From the NCBI GenBank assembly GCA_036785705.1, contig JAWUZG010000359.1:904316-968315 (forward strand): 64,000 nucleotides of DNA, written 5' to 3'. The translations under genes were made by a program, and so were the position numbers. The notes below the pieces were generated by a model. That model searched no databases, was not told where the DNA came from, and worked only from the letters and a program-made list of their open reading frames with translations. Origin of the DNA: Acanthornis magna (taxonomy: Eukaryota > Chordata > Aves > Passeriformes > Acanthizidae). This document shows, one piece after another, positions 11,401 to 25,333 of the stretch; the stretch's first letter is position 1, and every line of letters begins with the position of its first letter.

Positions 11401-14400
11401 TAACATATCCATCTATTTTGTGAGCTTTAGTGTTGCCCTGAGTTTCATGTTAATTATATAGGGCCATCACTATATTTAAAAACCAGTCTTCATTAAAAAA
11501 ACTAAATCGTTAATATATCAGCTGTTAGCTGTACTTAACAGAGGTCTTCTGCATCTCTCACAGGCTTTATGAATTCTTAGGCTTGCAGTCCTTTCTGCTA
11601 TTTATGTGTACTGAAGCAACCATATAATTTATCTGGTTTGGAGCTCCTTTCTTCCAGCATATTCAGAGCTTACCAGTATCACTAATAGGAAAACAGAAAG
11701 AGATTCATCCCTTAATTCCTAAACATCTTGATAAATGAGCAACAGAACCTGCCAACTAGCTAATATAACATGGTATACAGACTGTGATATTAGGTATAAG
11801 AGGTTGGTTTGGCAGGATTTTTGAGTATGTCACGTGACTTGTAAAGAGATGAAAATAAAAGATATTAAATACATAGCCTGCCTCAGTATTTTCCCCAGCA
11901 CTCACATGGAAGTGACAACAGAGCTCCTGCTCTTCACTTCAGGTGTTTTATAAACTTGCCTACCTTCTTGACTGCCACCAGTTGAAATGCTGGTGTGAGG
12001 AATTAGGATTGGATGCCTGGGTGATGAGAAAATGAAAAGGATTGCTCTTCAAATGATTCTGAGGGGATACGCAATAGAGCAGAACCCTTTTTGAAGGATT
12101 GGTTCAAAGGAAAACATAGGCTCAAAATAATGAGCTTTTAAAAACCTGTCTTACTGCTTGTGGTTCCTCACTGTGCTTCAGATATAATTCATATCAAGGT
12201 TTTAGGATTTATCATTACCTAGACTACCCTGACCTCCATCAGTGCCCCGCCTACAAATACAGATAGTCTTTGTGTAGAATGCCTTCATACCCTCAAAGTT
12301 CTAGAAATTTCAGTAACATTAAATAAATAATATTAAAGGCAAAAATTTCTGGCATTACCTAAAATTTTCCCCAATTACTATGAAGAGGAAGAAACTTGTA
12401 TTTTGGCTTCCTTAATGCAGTAAGTGTTGGTTAAGTTGGATTTAGCTACTTGACTGTGTCATGATAGATAAAGATTAGAACTGTATAAATAAAATACTAG
12501 GCACATGGTTAATATTTTTCTAACTAGAAGGCACAGCTAAAAAGTTTGGGTTTGTACATGAAACCAACTTAAATAGTCCTGAGTTTTGAAAATGCACCCA
12601 TTTTCAGTTTTTTTTCTTCTTCTCCTTATTTGGTGAGGCTTCCTTTATTTTTCCAGGGATCAGCTGAGGAACACTGGTGCAATATTCTTCCCTGGCACTG
12701 GTGTCCCTTGTTCAGTGACACTGTGTGTCCCATGTGGTCATTCTCTCCAAGGGCGTTATTGTAACAGTATATTAGAATTTTTTTCCTTCCTAAAATTAGT
12801 CTAAGGCATTTCAAATACTTGGTCTTAAGGGCACAGCTGATTCATGTGGGAGCTTTTCAAGGGAAAAATGGTAGTAATGTGCCCAAACTCTGTTTTCCTG
12901 ATGTGGGGAAAGGGCACTGAAAGTATTCTATGCCTTTGAAAATGCTTTTTCTTTTGGTCCCCAATTTATTTTGGTTTTTATTGCTTAAATATTGCCCATG
13001 AAATATTAGCCAGTTGTAGCGCTTGATTGAATTATGAGTAAGATGAGCTAAAAAACATTGTTCTTCCATGTTTCTTTGTGTCATTCAATAGCTCTGATCT
13101 GACTTCTGAAATATATTTACACATTTTTCTTGGAGTTTCATGACATCATCACATCTGTAGATTTAGGGGTCTGATGCAAATGATGATCTGATTCTGTTAA
13201 AATGATCAGTCTGCCAAAACATGAACAACATTTTGTATTCTCTCCATCTCTTACATGACTGAACAGATTCCAGTATTTTATGTTATGGACTTTGTTTTGA
13301 ATCACTCTCTTTTGTTGCATGCATGAAGTTTTTTGAAACTTTCTTCTGATATATCAGTATTGGCAACAGCTGGTCCTCCCTTCCTTAAGCACCCAACACT
13401 TTTCACAAACTTTTTGACTCTTAAAAGAGTACTACTTGTGGGTTTTGTAATCATTTTAGCATCATGGTTTTTTTAGTTAAATGCCCACACAAATAGAAAT
13501 TAAAGGAATCTTGGGATGATATAAAGTTATTTGGATTAATTAATCCCTATCAAAACTTCACTGAGCTATTTACATATGTATTATAGGTCAATATAGACCT
13601 CCATTTTAATTCATGTCTTTATGTAAAAACTTCTTTACAGCCTGGATATTTGCTTCCATGTGCTTTGCCTGTGAGCTCCAATAAGTATGACTCAGAGATG
13701 TTGCTTGGACTTTCATTTTTATTTTAAGCATAAAGACTATTGTAGTTCCAACAGATTATTATTTAAAAGTTGGTTTAAAAATACTAAACAGATAAACATT
13801 TAAGAAAACTCCTTTACCATGCAGCCAAATATTTCATAAAGTATGTATAGTTTTTACTTCTACTCCTGCAGAGAATGTAAGAAATCATCCTATTTTGGTA
13901 CCAGTATAATGTGTCAGAATAGTTGTGCTTTGTGGTCTAATCAAAAATATTAGCTGAAATGGGGAGGATGAGGGTCTTAATGGATTGCTATATGGACAGA
14001 AGAGATTTTTTTGTTCTTTAGTATAAAAGGAATCATCCAGTGATTCCGTTGAAAATATTTAGTTTGAACACTGATATCGAAATATTGCACTGAAAGATAA
14101 ACAGATGACTTCAGAATGATGGTAGCAAATGAAATTATGCTTCAACCCACAATAATCTTAAGTGAGATATTTTATTAAATGTTAATAACTTTGGGGACTA
14201 GACTGGCTTCTTCTTAGGTCTTTCAAATAAGAGTTATTCTGTGCAACAAGATGCCTGCAATATAAAGGTGGAATGTGTACCAAGGGGTGATTCTGAGGGC
14301 TTAAAACCATTTGAGATTTATTAGTTTTCTGGAGTTGGGTTAACATGGTTCCGTGAATAGGCACAAGGCCTGGAGAGTGGGATTAGGAAGGTTTCCAGAG

Positions 14401-15692
14401 GCTCTGAACTCATGTCAAGCAAAACTGTCATGCCAAGCAGCTAAGTCAACTGAATAGGGAAAAGTCTTGGAAGTGCTTTATCAATGCATAATGTTTGTAA
14501 ATTTTATTCAATTAATTTACAGCTGCAGGGCTCATGAGGCTGAGATTAAAGTTTTGTAAAGTTTTGATAAGGAAGCAGCCAAAACCAAACAAAAACATTT
14601 GATTAGCTTTGGATGTTTTTTTAACAAGTTGGCAGGGGAACAAAATTGCAAGCAAGTATTTCAGAGGAAGGTGTACCTAGTCTTGGGAGCTACTGTAGTC
14701 GGCTGGATTGGTAGCAGAATGCCTGCCAGGATCCTGCATGAAGTGCCTGCAGGTATGCTTGACATTTGCTTCCCCCTCTGCCAACAGGTGCCTCGAGGAA
14801 AAGCCTTGTCCCAGAGAAAAGCCTCTGGAATTTAGTGCTACCAAAAGTACTTGCAAATAAACATTGTGCTTTAAATTCCTGTTATTTTTACGACAAGATT
14901 AAATAGAATTTACTTCAGACAAAACATGAGTGAGAAAGAAGATATGCCAGAAGATGCCCAAGGTGCTAGCATACGAGCTTTACAATTTATTTTTTTTTTT
15001 AATTTTAAATTATTGGGACGATCATGCAAACACTCAACTTCTCCTAGAGTCCTTTGGATATGACTTGGCAAGATCACAGTCAGGGCTGCCACCCCCTTTC
15101 TCTGTTTATTGTGGCTGAGTTAGGAGAAATGGCGTTGCTTGTTGATATCTTACTTTTGTCCCTTATGTAAGCCCAAGAGAGATCAGAATTCTGGAACCAA
15201 GCTTAACCTGAGCCCTCCCTCTCATATGCAACGCGTCTTGCTGAGGGAGCAGTTTCTGTTCCTTTTAGTTGTATGCATTCATTACTTCATATTTGCATTA
15301 CTGAAAAGAGCAGCATTTTTGTTGTTTTCTTACATGCATTGTTAATTTTTAGACTTGGGTTCCCATTCATCAATATTGTTTCTTAAAATAATAACTGAGT
15401 GAATTATCCAGTCAGCTTTTACACTTCCAGTGATTGTGAAATTTGTATTTTATTTGCAACCTTCTCCCAGTATATCTACAAAGAAAAAGGAAATTCCATT
15501 AAAATCAAGTTATCACGTGGGAACCCACCTGCTTTTGCTGAAATATTTGGATTTATTTTGGGGAAATCTAAACAAAATGCTTCAATTTCTGTCAGGTCAC
15601 AATAAAAGCAAGCAATTCAGTTTGTTAAGAGCATCTTTCAAGGGAGTGAGTGGTGTAGGCTTGATGCATTGGATTAATTTCTGAAATTACAG

Positions 15693-15742
15693 ATGAGAAT
15701 CTTCCCTGCACTGCTGCTGTTCTGGAAGAACTTGAAGGCTTT
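15693..15742 (+). other. Candidate 50-base microexon (weak)
   Basis: An AG acceptor (AATTACAG, modest pyrimidine tract) precedes 15693, and a strong GTAAGT donor starts at 15743. One frame reads ENLPCTAAVLEELEGF up to the donor, and another begins with ATG. It does not join directly in phase with the candidate at 35983. I do not recognise the peptide. It may be chance. Confidence 0.15.
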
Positions 15743-16522
15743 GTAAGTGTAAATTGTGCCACGCACTATGGTTATTTGACGTTGAACTCATTGTTCATGG
15801 TTGGATGCTAAATATGTTTTGCAATGTCATTTCCATAAAAGTTTGAAAAGAAGCAAGTCTTCCTTTATTAAGTAATGTTTCCTTCATAAATCCTGCTGAC
15901 ATTTTAGGATTGGAGGAAAAAGTGGAGACAAGTAGCTTTCAAATTTCCTTCTATCTTAGAATAACACTGTCACCAAGTGCCCAGACTTTCTGGTGAGGTT
16001 TGCATGCCTTCCACTGAGTTTTTTACACTGGGGCAGCAGGTGAAAGGCATCTGGGTTTGTCCTGGGAGAGTTTATAGAAAGTCTTAAAAGGCATTTTATG
16101 AAGTTTTACTGAAATTTTAAAAATTTTTTGCATGGCCCCTACCCAAGTTCATGATTGTGAAATATAATATAGGGATGAACATTCAATCCAGTCTACCTCT
16201 CCAATACAGAGGAGATACTAGAAGTTCATTATTTGAATGCTTTGGCATGATTTTTGGTTCTGTGTGCTATTTGCCCGGTTTCATTCTGGTTTTCCATATT
16301 TCCTTCTTCAAATGTCTCTGTGGATTGTTCTAATGTAGTTTGGAAGTTGGCAGAGCATTGTCTTAAACCTGAAAGTTTTGGTATAGTGTGACATCCATTG
16401 TTTTCCACTGTCACTAAGAGCAAAGAAATCTTGCTGAGCTGTGAAACTGCACACTTAAAACCAAGTGCTGCATTTATGTGAAGTTAAACACATTCAATAT
16501 CAAACTTTGCACAAGATTCAGA

Positions 16523-16592
16523 TTTTTCTGTCCTAACTTTGCATGAAAAAGATCATCTTTTTCTATCTTAACTTTGCATGAAAGAAATGAAG
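16523..16592. repeat. Tandem duplication, 35-base unit, two copies
   Basis: Copies at 16523-16557 and 16558-16592 both carry TTTTTCT(G/A)TC(C/T)TAACTTTGCATGAAA and differ at a few bases. This is a local duplication with no evident function. Confidence 0.8.
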
Positions 16593-19500
16593 AAGATTTC
16601 TCTGAAGTCTGAAAATATTTGGGTTTGCATTCATTAATGTAGTGTCAGTATATAGATGACTTCTGCACTTTCAAAACAGGCTCAACTCCTCCCCCCGCAG
16701 TTTCTTTAGGGTGTTTAGAATGATCATGGTTTTTATTTCACTGAAGAGACAATACATTTCTTAAAAGGTAGCCATGACATATTGACTCCTTAATCACAGC
16801 AATAATTATACATGATTTTTCCATGTATCAGGATCAGCCTGTTTATTTCTGTGTGAGAAAAATAAATTATGTTTCTATATAGGATTCTTAAATGACGGTA
16901 GAAGAAAAAAGCAAAGCTCTGCTGGGAATTGCATCTATTATTAAGACTCTCAGAGCATTAAAAGCATTAGAATAATAACCTGTTACAATAAACCAATGAT
17001 ATAGCTAAGCCCTCTCTTCTTGAAGAGGAGAAGTCTTGATTCATCGTTCAGGTGTAAATATATGTCACAGAAGTCAGTGATTTGGTAAGATATACAGTGA
17101 TTCTCTGAAATTAATAAAACTTTAAAACAAAGATATTTAAAGCAGCAAATCAGGAACTGAAATGCCAGGAGTCATGGGAAAGATGGACTTGTTCTCATAA
17201 ATAGTTGGTCTGGACTTTAATGAAACCATTTTATAGCAGAAACAAAGGAATATTATATTCATTATGATAAAGATATTATGAGATGAAAAATTTTCTATGC
17301 CTACACAGCGTACTTGCTTTCTGATAGCAGCTGTAATTTGTGTGGGTTCTATGCAGTCAGTCCATTTTTAAGTCTGTTGCATTATTCCCTATATTACAAA
17401 ATGCCCATATGTTGTTAGCTTCTATTTTAAGGGAATAAAAGTAAAAACTGTTTCTGCAAAGTCTAGCGTAGAGACTAGGAAGGTGTTTCTGCTGTTTTAA
17501 ATCAATTATATTTGTCTATAGCACTCAGCATGGCCTCAAAAATAAAAGTTGTGAGGAGAGGGAGTAGGTTTCTTCACAACTTATCCTGAGCTATGTGTCC
17601 TGGAGAATTTTAATTTAGTTGGAAGAAACTGATCACATGACTGAGGGCTCTGGGGCTCTCTGATATGCAGTTCCTCTCAGTCTTAGGGGCAGCAACTATT
17701 TCAGCAATAGTCTGCCTTTAAATGTTAAGGTCTGAGAGATGCACCCATGTTCAAGCAGGTACTATCTTTGTACTGTTGCATTTATCCTTTTGTTGTACTC
17801 CCAGTTCCCTGTAGCCTCTGCACTGCTCTTAGGCACTGCTTTTGCCTGACTCTGACCCTCCTCCCCTCCAAACACCTGGGAGTATAAAAAAGCCACCATT
17901 AGATCCAGCCCACTGTTTGTGTCCGGGGTGTGTTTCTTGTCAGTGCAGCCAGGGCCACTTCCACTGACAGCCATGCTTGGAAGAGTTACGGACGGTCAGA
18001 AGTGTGGTCTGGCAATGGTTTATTGATAAGAAGGCAATGGGGGTGGACAATGGACACTGCTGACATCTTCATTTAGGCATAAGAGCTGCAAGAACATTCT
18101 TTGATAGAGGCTGATTTTGAAAACAAACTTGCTCAGTGAGGAGGTGCTTGGTGAGGCTTCCCATATGAGAAATGTCCATCTTTGGGGTAAACAAGAACAT
18201 AACAACAAAATAAGCAGTCCAACTGCTGTTTCAGGAAACTGGTTTATTGATTACTTATGGCAATTGATACTCTAAATGCAGTTAAATTCTGGTGGGCCAA
18301 AAGCAATATTTGAGAAAGCTGATCTTCCCACGATTGACTGACACATGACATTGAAGCCTGATCCTTGTTCCTGGTTGACTTACAGCTAAGACTTCACCCT
18401 GTTTTGTAGCTTCTCTTTAAAACACATCGAGCTTTTTAATGAGATTTCAGGAAATTACTGTGTTTTTCAGTCATCCCTTTTACTTTCTTTGGTTTTGTAA
18501 CTTACTGATAATATACTCTTACAAAAAATAGCTGTCTGCAAATGGTAGATAATGTGAGGGAGATGTAGTGGCCTGTAAACTTTCTTCTAGAGAAATTTAA
18601 CTCTGAGTTCAAGGCAGTCTGATTGCCGAGGAGATAAGCTATGGTCAGTGGTGTGTTTATGAGTACAGAGATCTTCCTGCTATGGGAGCACTTGACGAGA
18701 AACAGAGAAGGCATGTGAAGAGCTAAACATGCAGCAAGACTGTTTATATCCTCCTGACTACTTCGCTCCTCTGCCTATGCAGAGATTTCCTAATTTTCTG
18801 TCTTTATTCTTCTCCTTGATTTTATGTAGCTTAATCCAGGATTGCTTAGGGCAATTTGTTCATTATAGTGCAAATGTTTTAGTCTCTCTCTGTTATGAAG
18901 CAAGTTCCCTTTACTAAATTATTTTCTCATGTCTGTGCGTTCTTTGCCCTGCCTCAAGTGGGGACTAAAGGAACAGATGTACTGCATATATACTGCATAT
19001 CATTTTCATGTCTGCTGCAATATTTCTGTGTTATAGTGCAGAGAAAGACAGTGTTGTAGAGTAGTAGTTTAAACTTGTCGTAGTTTATCTTGCAAAGAAG
19101 AAAACAAATATTAACAAATGCTTTATACTTGTTATTCTGTAAGTTATCCAGATTTGCTGACTTCTACCTCAGCATTTCTATTTGTATCCTAACTATCATA
19201 ATATTTTTGCCTTTTTAAAAAAAATACATCCTGTCTCCCCAGTATGGAATGATTTGCAGTACTTCCTCACACATGTTAGCTAAAATCCCTGAAAGGCAGC
19301 TTGGGATAAGGGTCATCTTTTGTAGTGGCAAGAGGCTGCAGAATTTTTCAGCATTCAGTCAAATGGAAAGGACTTTCAGTTCACTGTGGGAAAGAGAAAA
19401 GTGCACAATCTTTGGTGAATCTTCCTGTTACTAACTGATTTTGAAAATATGTTAATTAATGTGATGAATTGTTACTCTTTCCATTTAATAGTTCAATTAC

Positions 19501-21462
19501 AAAAGTCTGCTGAGAGCAGAGAGCAAAGCACACAGGTGTTCACCAAGCAGTGTGTGTGTGGTAGCTCGGCAGAGCCAGGGCTGGCCTGTGCAGGTGCCCA
19601 CACTGTGCCATCTGAAGTGCGTTTGTCACAGGGATCTCACACCATGTGGAGGGTGTATGCTGTATGTCCTGCTACTGCTGTCAGCAGCTGGATGGCACTT
19701 AAAAGGCACAGTCATGGGCATGCCAGAAAGAAAGTTAGATTGGCATTCAAGAGGTTAATTAGAATAGGAAAGAGCAATTAAAGGGACGTGACGATGTCTT
19801 CATAAAACTGTAATTGAGCGCTCTTCATTAAGTGATCTCATTAAATGAGGCAGAGGATTTTTTGTTGTTGAAATTCTGAACTTGCTGTTAAGATTCTCTA
19901 ATCAGCTTTCTGAAAGGGGAGTTATTACAATACCATAACTTTTGAAACCTTTTATTGTTCTCAAGATACTGCGAGGTGTGTTTTGTGTGGATGTATTTTC
20001 CTTGGCATCAAAATGGAGAACTGGAAATAATAATGTTGCTTGTGTATGAATGTCACGAGTCCATTATTTTTATTTGCCCCACCTATGAGACAAATGAAGG
20101 TTTAGCTCCTAGTTTCAGTAATTGCATCCTTGTATTATGTATGTTGTGTGGTAATGTGGCTGCACATGCAGAATACAAATCAATACCTTAACAGCAAGTA
20201 ACAGATGGATGGCTCCTGCGAAAGAACTTTGTTGTCCATTTATTGATCACAGTTATGTTAACAGAGACATACCATAACTACCAGTGCCAAAATAAACATC
20301 AGTTTAAATAGTGGTCCTGTGAGAACAGGATTGTTGCTGGTTTACTTGGTGAGAGCAGTCTTGTCAACTGCTCGACTGATTCTTAAATTCTCTGAACTTA
20401 AACAAAGAGCAGGAATGTTTCAGAGAGATGTTTGTGTTGTATAAAATACCTTAAATATTGTGAAGAATTAAAGCATTTAAATCACAACAAATAAAACCTC
20501 CTATGGAAAAATATTAAGTAAAAAGAGGCACAGTGAAATGCTGCTGATTTAAAACCAACCAAAAAAGAAGTAATCGTTTTACCTAATGTGATGCTGTTCA
20601 TATTCCTGCTGTGTATCATTGGCTCAATGATTTCTGTTGGTTTTCTTTTCTACCTCTGGATATAAGACCCACAGAACTGCAGGGGCACATGGAGAAAGGA
20701 CAGCAAAACTCAGTCTGCATCAAGTATTTCTGTTGTAGAAAGTAAGCAAAATGAAAGCAGATGGAAAAGCTTCATATCACTCTAAGTCCCTTACCATGAC
20801 CCTCGATACTGTGTGCTGCAGCGGTAAACGCCCACACAGTGATTCGGTTACTAATTATTTTTGAAGTTATTGATGTCCTTCCAAAATCTTCTAAAGTGAT
20901 TTACATGTGTGAGTGTGTGACATACATTTCATGGATATGTTTGTGCTCTTGTTTTGTCTCGCTCTCTGTTTTGCACTGTGGCCCCAGCTCTGTGATTGCC
21001 CAGTGTCAGTTATCTTCTTGCCTCCTCTTGGCACAAGAACAACTTGTTCCCTTTTAGAGGAAGCCCTGGCTACTGAACACAGATATATTGACATCTTTTC
21101 CACATATCCACCAGGGCCTGCTTTCTACAGAGCAATGTAAATATAACCAACCTGGAACAGCATGAATGCAAGCCAATATATGTCATTTGCTGCCAATTTT
21201 TCTTCTATATTGCAAAAGCAGTTTAGAGGCATCCACAACATACCCTTACTGTAAACAGCATTGCTCTGATTAGTCATAGTAATAAAAGTCCATTTTTCTT
21301 AAATGGCGTTTCAGTGAAGTACTAATTAATTCCAAGGATTTGGGAATTCACATTGTGTAGCTTGTGTTTTCTATTACCAACATATGTAATTTATTGTAAA
21401 AGAAAAAAAATACATGAGGGGAAGAAGAGAAAGACATATAACATTTTAAAAGTGACAGGGAA

Positions 21463-21483
21463 GGTAGTAGGTAGTAGGTAGTA
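21463..21483. repeat. Short heptanucleotide repeat (GGTAGTA)3
   Basis: Three exact copies of the 7-base unit GGTAGTA occur in an AT-rich background. It is a minisatellite-like slippage product. Confidence 0.85.
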
Positions 21484-24400
21484 GTCTTTAGTCTCAGACA
21501 ACCTCCTAGACATAAACAAGGAAGGACCCTGTAGGAAATGTGGCTTTTTGCCTCCTGTCAGTAGGAGATTTTGAGATTGCATTGCCTGTGTTTGCTCTTG
21601 CCTTTTGCTCCTGAAGTTCAGAAGATACCATTACCCCTCAGTTGTGTCTTGGCAGCTACACTGGCTGCATTTGTATCCTCACAATTTTGGGAATATGGGA
21701 CTATAGGAGGATAGAAGTGGCCCAGTGTTTTCTTTCCTCTTTTAGCATTTAAACTAATTATCTCTTTTATTTAAGTAAATTACTGAAGAAACTATCCATG
21801 TGTTTACCCAGTTCTTCCATATGCACTGGAAAGCAGCTGTGGCAAATTCAAACAGAAGGCATGGCACATCAGCTCATACCCCTTCCCTCAGACTTAGCTG
21901 TTTTTTGTTTTTGGGGTTTTTTTTTAATGGTTGAATCCTGTCATTCCTTTGAGGATTAGAAAGCTCTCAAAGACCTTCGAACCAGTGTCTTGCTTTTGTT
22001 CCCTTCCTTGTAGGGAGAGCACAGAACATCCCCTTGCCGCATTGGTTGCTGTCCCTTAGATAATGCATAGAAATGATGAGACCCACTGCTCCTGACAGCC
22101 TGCCTTTTTTTGGTGGGGGGGTAGAGCGGGAGGGAGCAGCATTTTTTATCTGTAGATGTAGAGGTGTGTCAGGAAGCTCAAAGAAAATGCACTAGTTTGC
22201 ATGATTTAGCATATGGAGAAGATACCCAGAATTCAGCCTGATGTATAGCTCATATCTGTGAGAGGAAAAGGAAACAAAGCCCAGACTATGATTTGCAACA
22301 ACACTAATTTATATTGTGAATTATGCTTATGGCTGGCTGAATTTGACTGAGAAATAAGACTGACATTACACATATTCTTTGGTCCTTCTTTATCTTCTGC
22401 TGAGGAGGAGAGAAACAGCCACTCTGTCCTCAAACAGGGATCTTGACTAGGGGAGCCAGAAGCACGCAGCACATAAAAATTGGATAATTGTGCTAAATAG
22501 AACTTGGAACTTTTTGTTCTGAATGCCCTTGTCAGACTGTCTTTCCTTATACTTGCCAGCTAATTAGCATCTACTGATAGTTATTTTGTTTCAGGGTAAT
22601 AGCAAAACTTAATTTGTGCTGTTAATTACTTTTCATCAATTTTCCCATCTTTGAATGGATAGTATATGTACCTATACTATTACTGAACTGAAAAAAACCC
22701 TCCTAGATGAAGTGAAAAAAAAATATTAGCTTGTCTTTTCTCACTAATTTTAATGATTTTTAAGAGAATGAGACTGGATTATGATACATTATATCTTAAG
22801 TGTAAATGCTAATTAAAATTGATTATAAATTCTAGCAAAATCATAAAGGCAGCATGCAGCTCAGAGAATTGTTTTCAAATGAATTCCTGGAATCTTTCTA
22901 GATGCAATCAAAATGTTTTTAAACATTAATATGTTGGGTTACATAAAGAATTTTTACTTAGTCATTAGCCAGAAAAACAAGTGAAATCTTTATAATATGA
23001 CCTATTATTGCTATCTAATGGAAATAATTGTGGAGACAGCATAATGTAACTATGCAATGAGTTCTCTGAAATATATGTTCTGAAAGCTGATGAGATGACA
23101 AGCTGGATAAAATTGCTGTGTAAACACAACTTGGTTATGGAGTGCAGACAACAGTTTCTTTAATTGTATGTTTTGATTTAGTGGGACTCATACCTTATCT
23201 GTGCTTTTGCTTTCTGATGGATGGAAATGTAGCACTTTCTGAACATTTCTGTTTTGTTAAGGTCTGTCTTACTTCTTTGCTGGCAGAAAGTGAGGAATTG
23301 GGTTTAACTGGGGAGTGGAGAAAGACAGCCAAAGTGACTTTTGTTAGTAGAATCATTACAAAACTTATGGAGGCTTCTGCTGAAGTGTTACCAGGATGCC
23401 TCCTTAAGTCTATTTATGTTGGGCTGTGTAGCTGTGGAAGTTTGTCAGTGTCACTCAGAAGCTGGGGAGCCATTGTGAGAAGAAAGCCACTTGTGCTTTC
23501 TTCTCACTGTATTTGCAAAACTGTTCTCCAGCTCCACACCTGAAGGGATGCTGATTTCTGTGAAGGCTGAAGAGTCCAGTCCTGTCTATAGTTTACACTT
23601 GCACAACTCATCAGCACACTCCCTCCCCAGGGACACAACCCTCTCAGACACCAGAGGTGCACCAGGATGGGTGTGTCCCCTCTCTCTGCCTGCCATTAGT
23701 GCAAGTGCAAGGGCTCGTCACCCAGGAGGAAGCTCGCTGTGTGTGCTAAGGGGAGCACCAGGCTGTTCACCCATGGCTGCATGCTTTGGCCACTGTCACC
23801 AATAACCCTTCAGACTCCTGGTGGAAGCTCCTCCCTTGATTTCAGATAGCTCTGAACCAGATACTTGTTTTTTATAGGTACACTTAGTATTGCTACCATC
23901 TGCTTCTAATTTTCCCTAACCCAGTAAAAGATATATGTAACCAGAATTGTCTATCTGTTTACATTGCAAGTACCAAAGTTAAATAAAGAACAGCACAGCA
24001 TTCAAACTTGGCAAAAGGCAAAGCAGGATCTGTCAGTGGGAACAGATTTTGCCTTCCTGATTCATGTGGCAATAGAGCAAAGGTGGCCACCACTCTTTAA
24101 TGTACTTATGGTATAACTGTTTTATTAGAACAAGGGAAGCTATTCCTAACACTCATTCACTGGATTTGTCTCTGAGAAAGAGGTTATGATTGTCACAGGA
24201 AGGGTGCCAATAGGTGGGATTGATAGGTGACAGAAGTGTCCCTGAAAGAGCTGTCTGAGCCCTGGTGGGCTCCCTGTGGCTGGTGGAGCTCATGATACCT
24301 GGTCAAGGGGAAGGTGAGAAGCCCTAGGCAAGGGAATGATGCCTCAGTGATCCTGCAGGATGCATTTTGGGTGAGTGATTTGGATTGTTTTGCTATTAGT

Positions 24401-24785
24401 TGTCTAATTCAGCCAAAACTAGTTGAGCAGAGAGGAGGACATTAGATTTCAGTGGTATTTATCCTTCCTAAGAGTGTTACAGCTATTGGATGCTGGTAAA
24501 GGATTCATGCTTAAATTTGTCGGTAATAAATGCAAAACAAAACAGAGAAGCCAGCTCTCGACGTCATGTGTTGTTAATCGGTGGAAATCCTTGCCGCAGG
24601 CCATTGTGTGTATTAAAACATCATGCAAATTCCTGACAGTGTTCTCTGGAGAATTAGTAAATGAGTGAAAGCATGCTTGGCTTAAGAAAAGCTGTGGCTG
24701 TAAATGTTTGGAGTACAGAGAGTACTTGAAGGAAGTGTAGTTCCTTCTCTTCCTCTGCCTGTTTCTGAGGCTTTGCCTTAGCCTC

Positions 24786-25333
24786 TGTCATGGTTTAACC
24801 CCAGCCAGCAGCCGAGCCCCAGGCAGCTGCTCGCTCTCTCCCCCACCAGTGGGATTGGGGAGAGAATGGGAAGGGTAAAAATGAGAAAACTCGTGGGTTG
24901 AGATAAAGACAGTTTAATAGGGAAAGCAAAAGTCAAACACACAAGCAAAGGAAAACAAGGAATTAATTCAGTGTTTCCCAAGGGCCCCATCACAGGTAAC
25001 AGTGACTTGGGGAGGCAAAAGCCATCACTTCAGATGTTCCCCTTCTTCCTACTATATCCCCCCTCCCCTGAGCAGGATGTCACATGGTCTGGCATTTCCC
25101 TTTGGTCAGTTTGGGTCACCTGTCCCAGCTGTGTCTCCTCCCATGCACCTCCAGCCTCCTCACCAGCATGGCTGTAGGAAAAGCAGCAAAGACCTTGGCT
25201 CTGTGTATGCCCTGCTCAGCAGTAACAAAAACATCTCTGTATTATCATCACCATGTTCAGCACAAATCTGAAACTAAGCCCCATATGAGCCACTGTGAAG
25301 AAAACCAACTGTACTGCAGCCAAAACCAGCACA
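24786..25333 (-). mobile_element. Avian endogenous retrovirus solo LTR (ERVL-type)
   Basis: On the minus strand the element starts TGTGCTGGTTTTGGCTG at 25333 and ends GGGGTTAAACCATGACA at 24786, a TG...CA pair. Both ends and the block ATTAAACTGTCTTTATCTCAACC (minus, around 24895-24920) match a very common bird LTR known to me from memory. No internal retroviral region adjoins either side, so this is a solo LTR left by recombination, or a fragment. The flanks (GCCTC at left, GTAAG at right) do not match, so the target-site duplication is lost or mutated. The expected TATA region is degenerate (about 25045). The family name (ERVL rather than another class) is less sure than the LTR call itself. 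Confidence 0.9.
24913..24918 (-). promoter_or_regulatory. LTR polyadenylation signal ATTAAA
   Basis: ATTAAA on the minus strand lies about 130 bases from the LTR 3' end, within the conserved block described for this LTR. That is the expected position near the R/U5 region. Confidence 0.6.

Larger units (their letters stand above)
5702..24785. other. Long gene-free, repeat-poor AT-rich stretch
   Basis: No transposon family, RNA gene or convincing coding exon is visible apart from two weak splice-bordered candidates, entered separately. Open frames at 10881-11210, 23142-23543 and 23491-23805 have no known domain and are not bordered by splice sites that would make them exons. The low repeat content and AT richness suit a bird intron or gene desert. 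Conserved non-coding elements may well be present but cannot be seen without an alignment. Confidence 0.6.

Noticed and set aside
23142..23805. Overlapping plus-strand frames of 133 and 104 codons
   Set aside because: No recognisable domain, no convincing splice borders, and the frames overlap each other in different registers.
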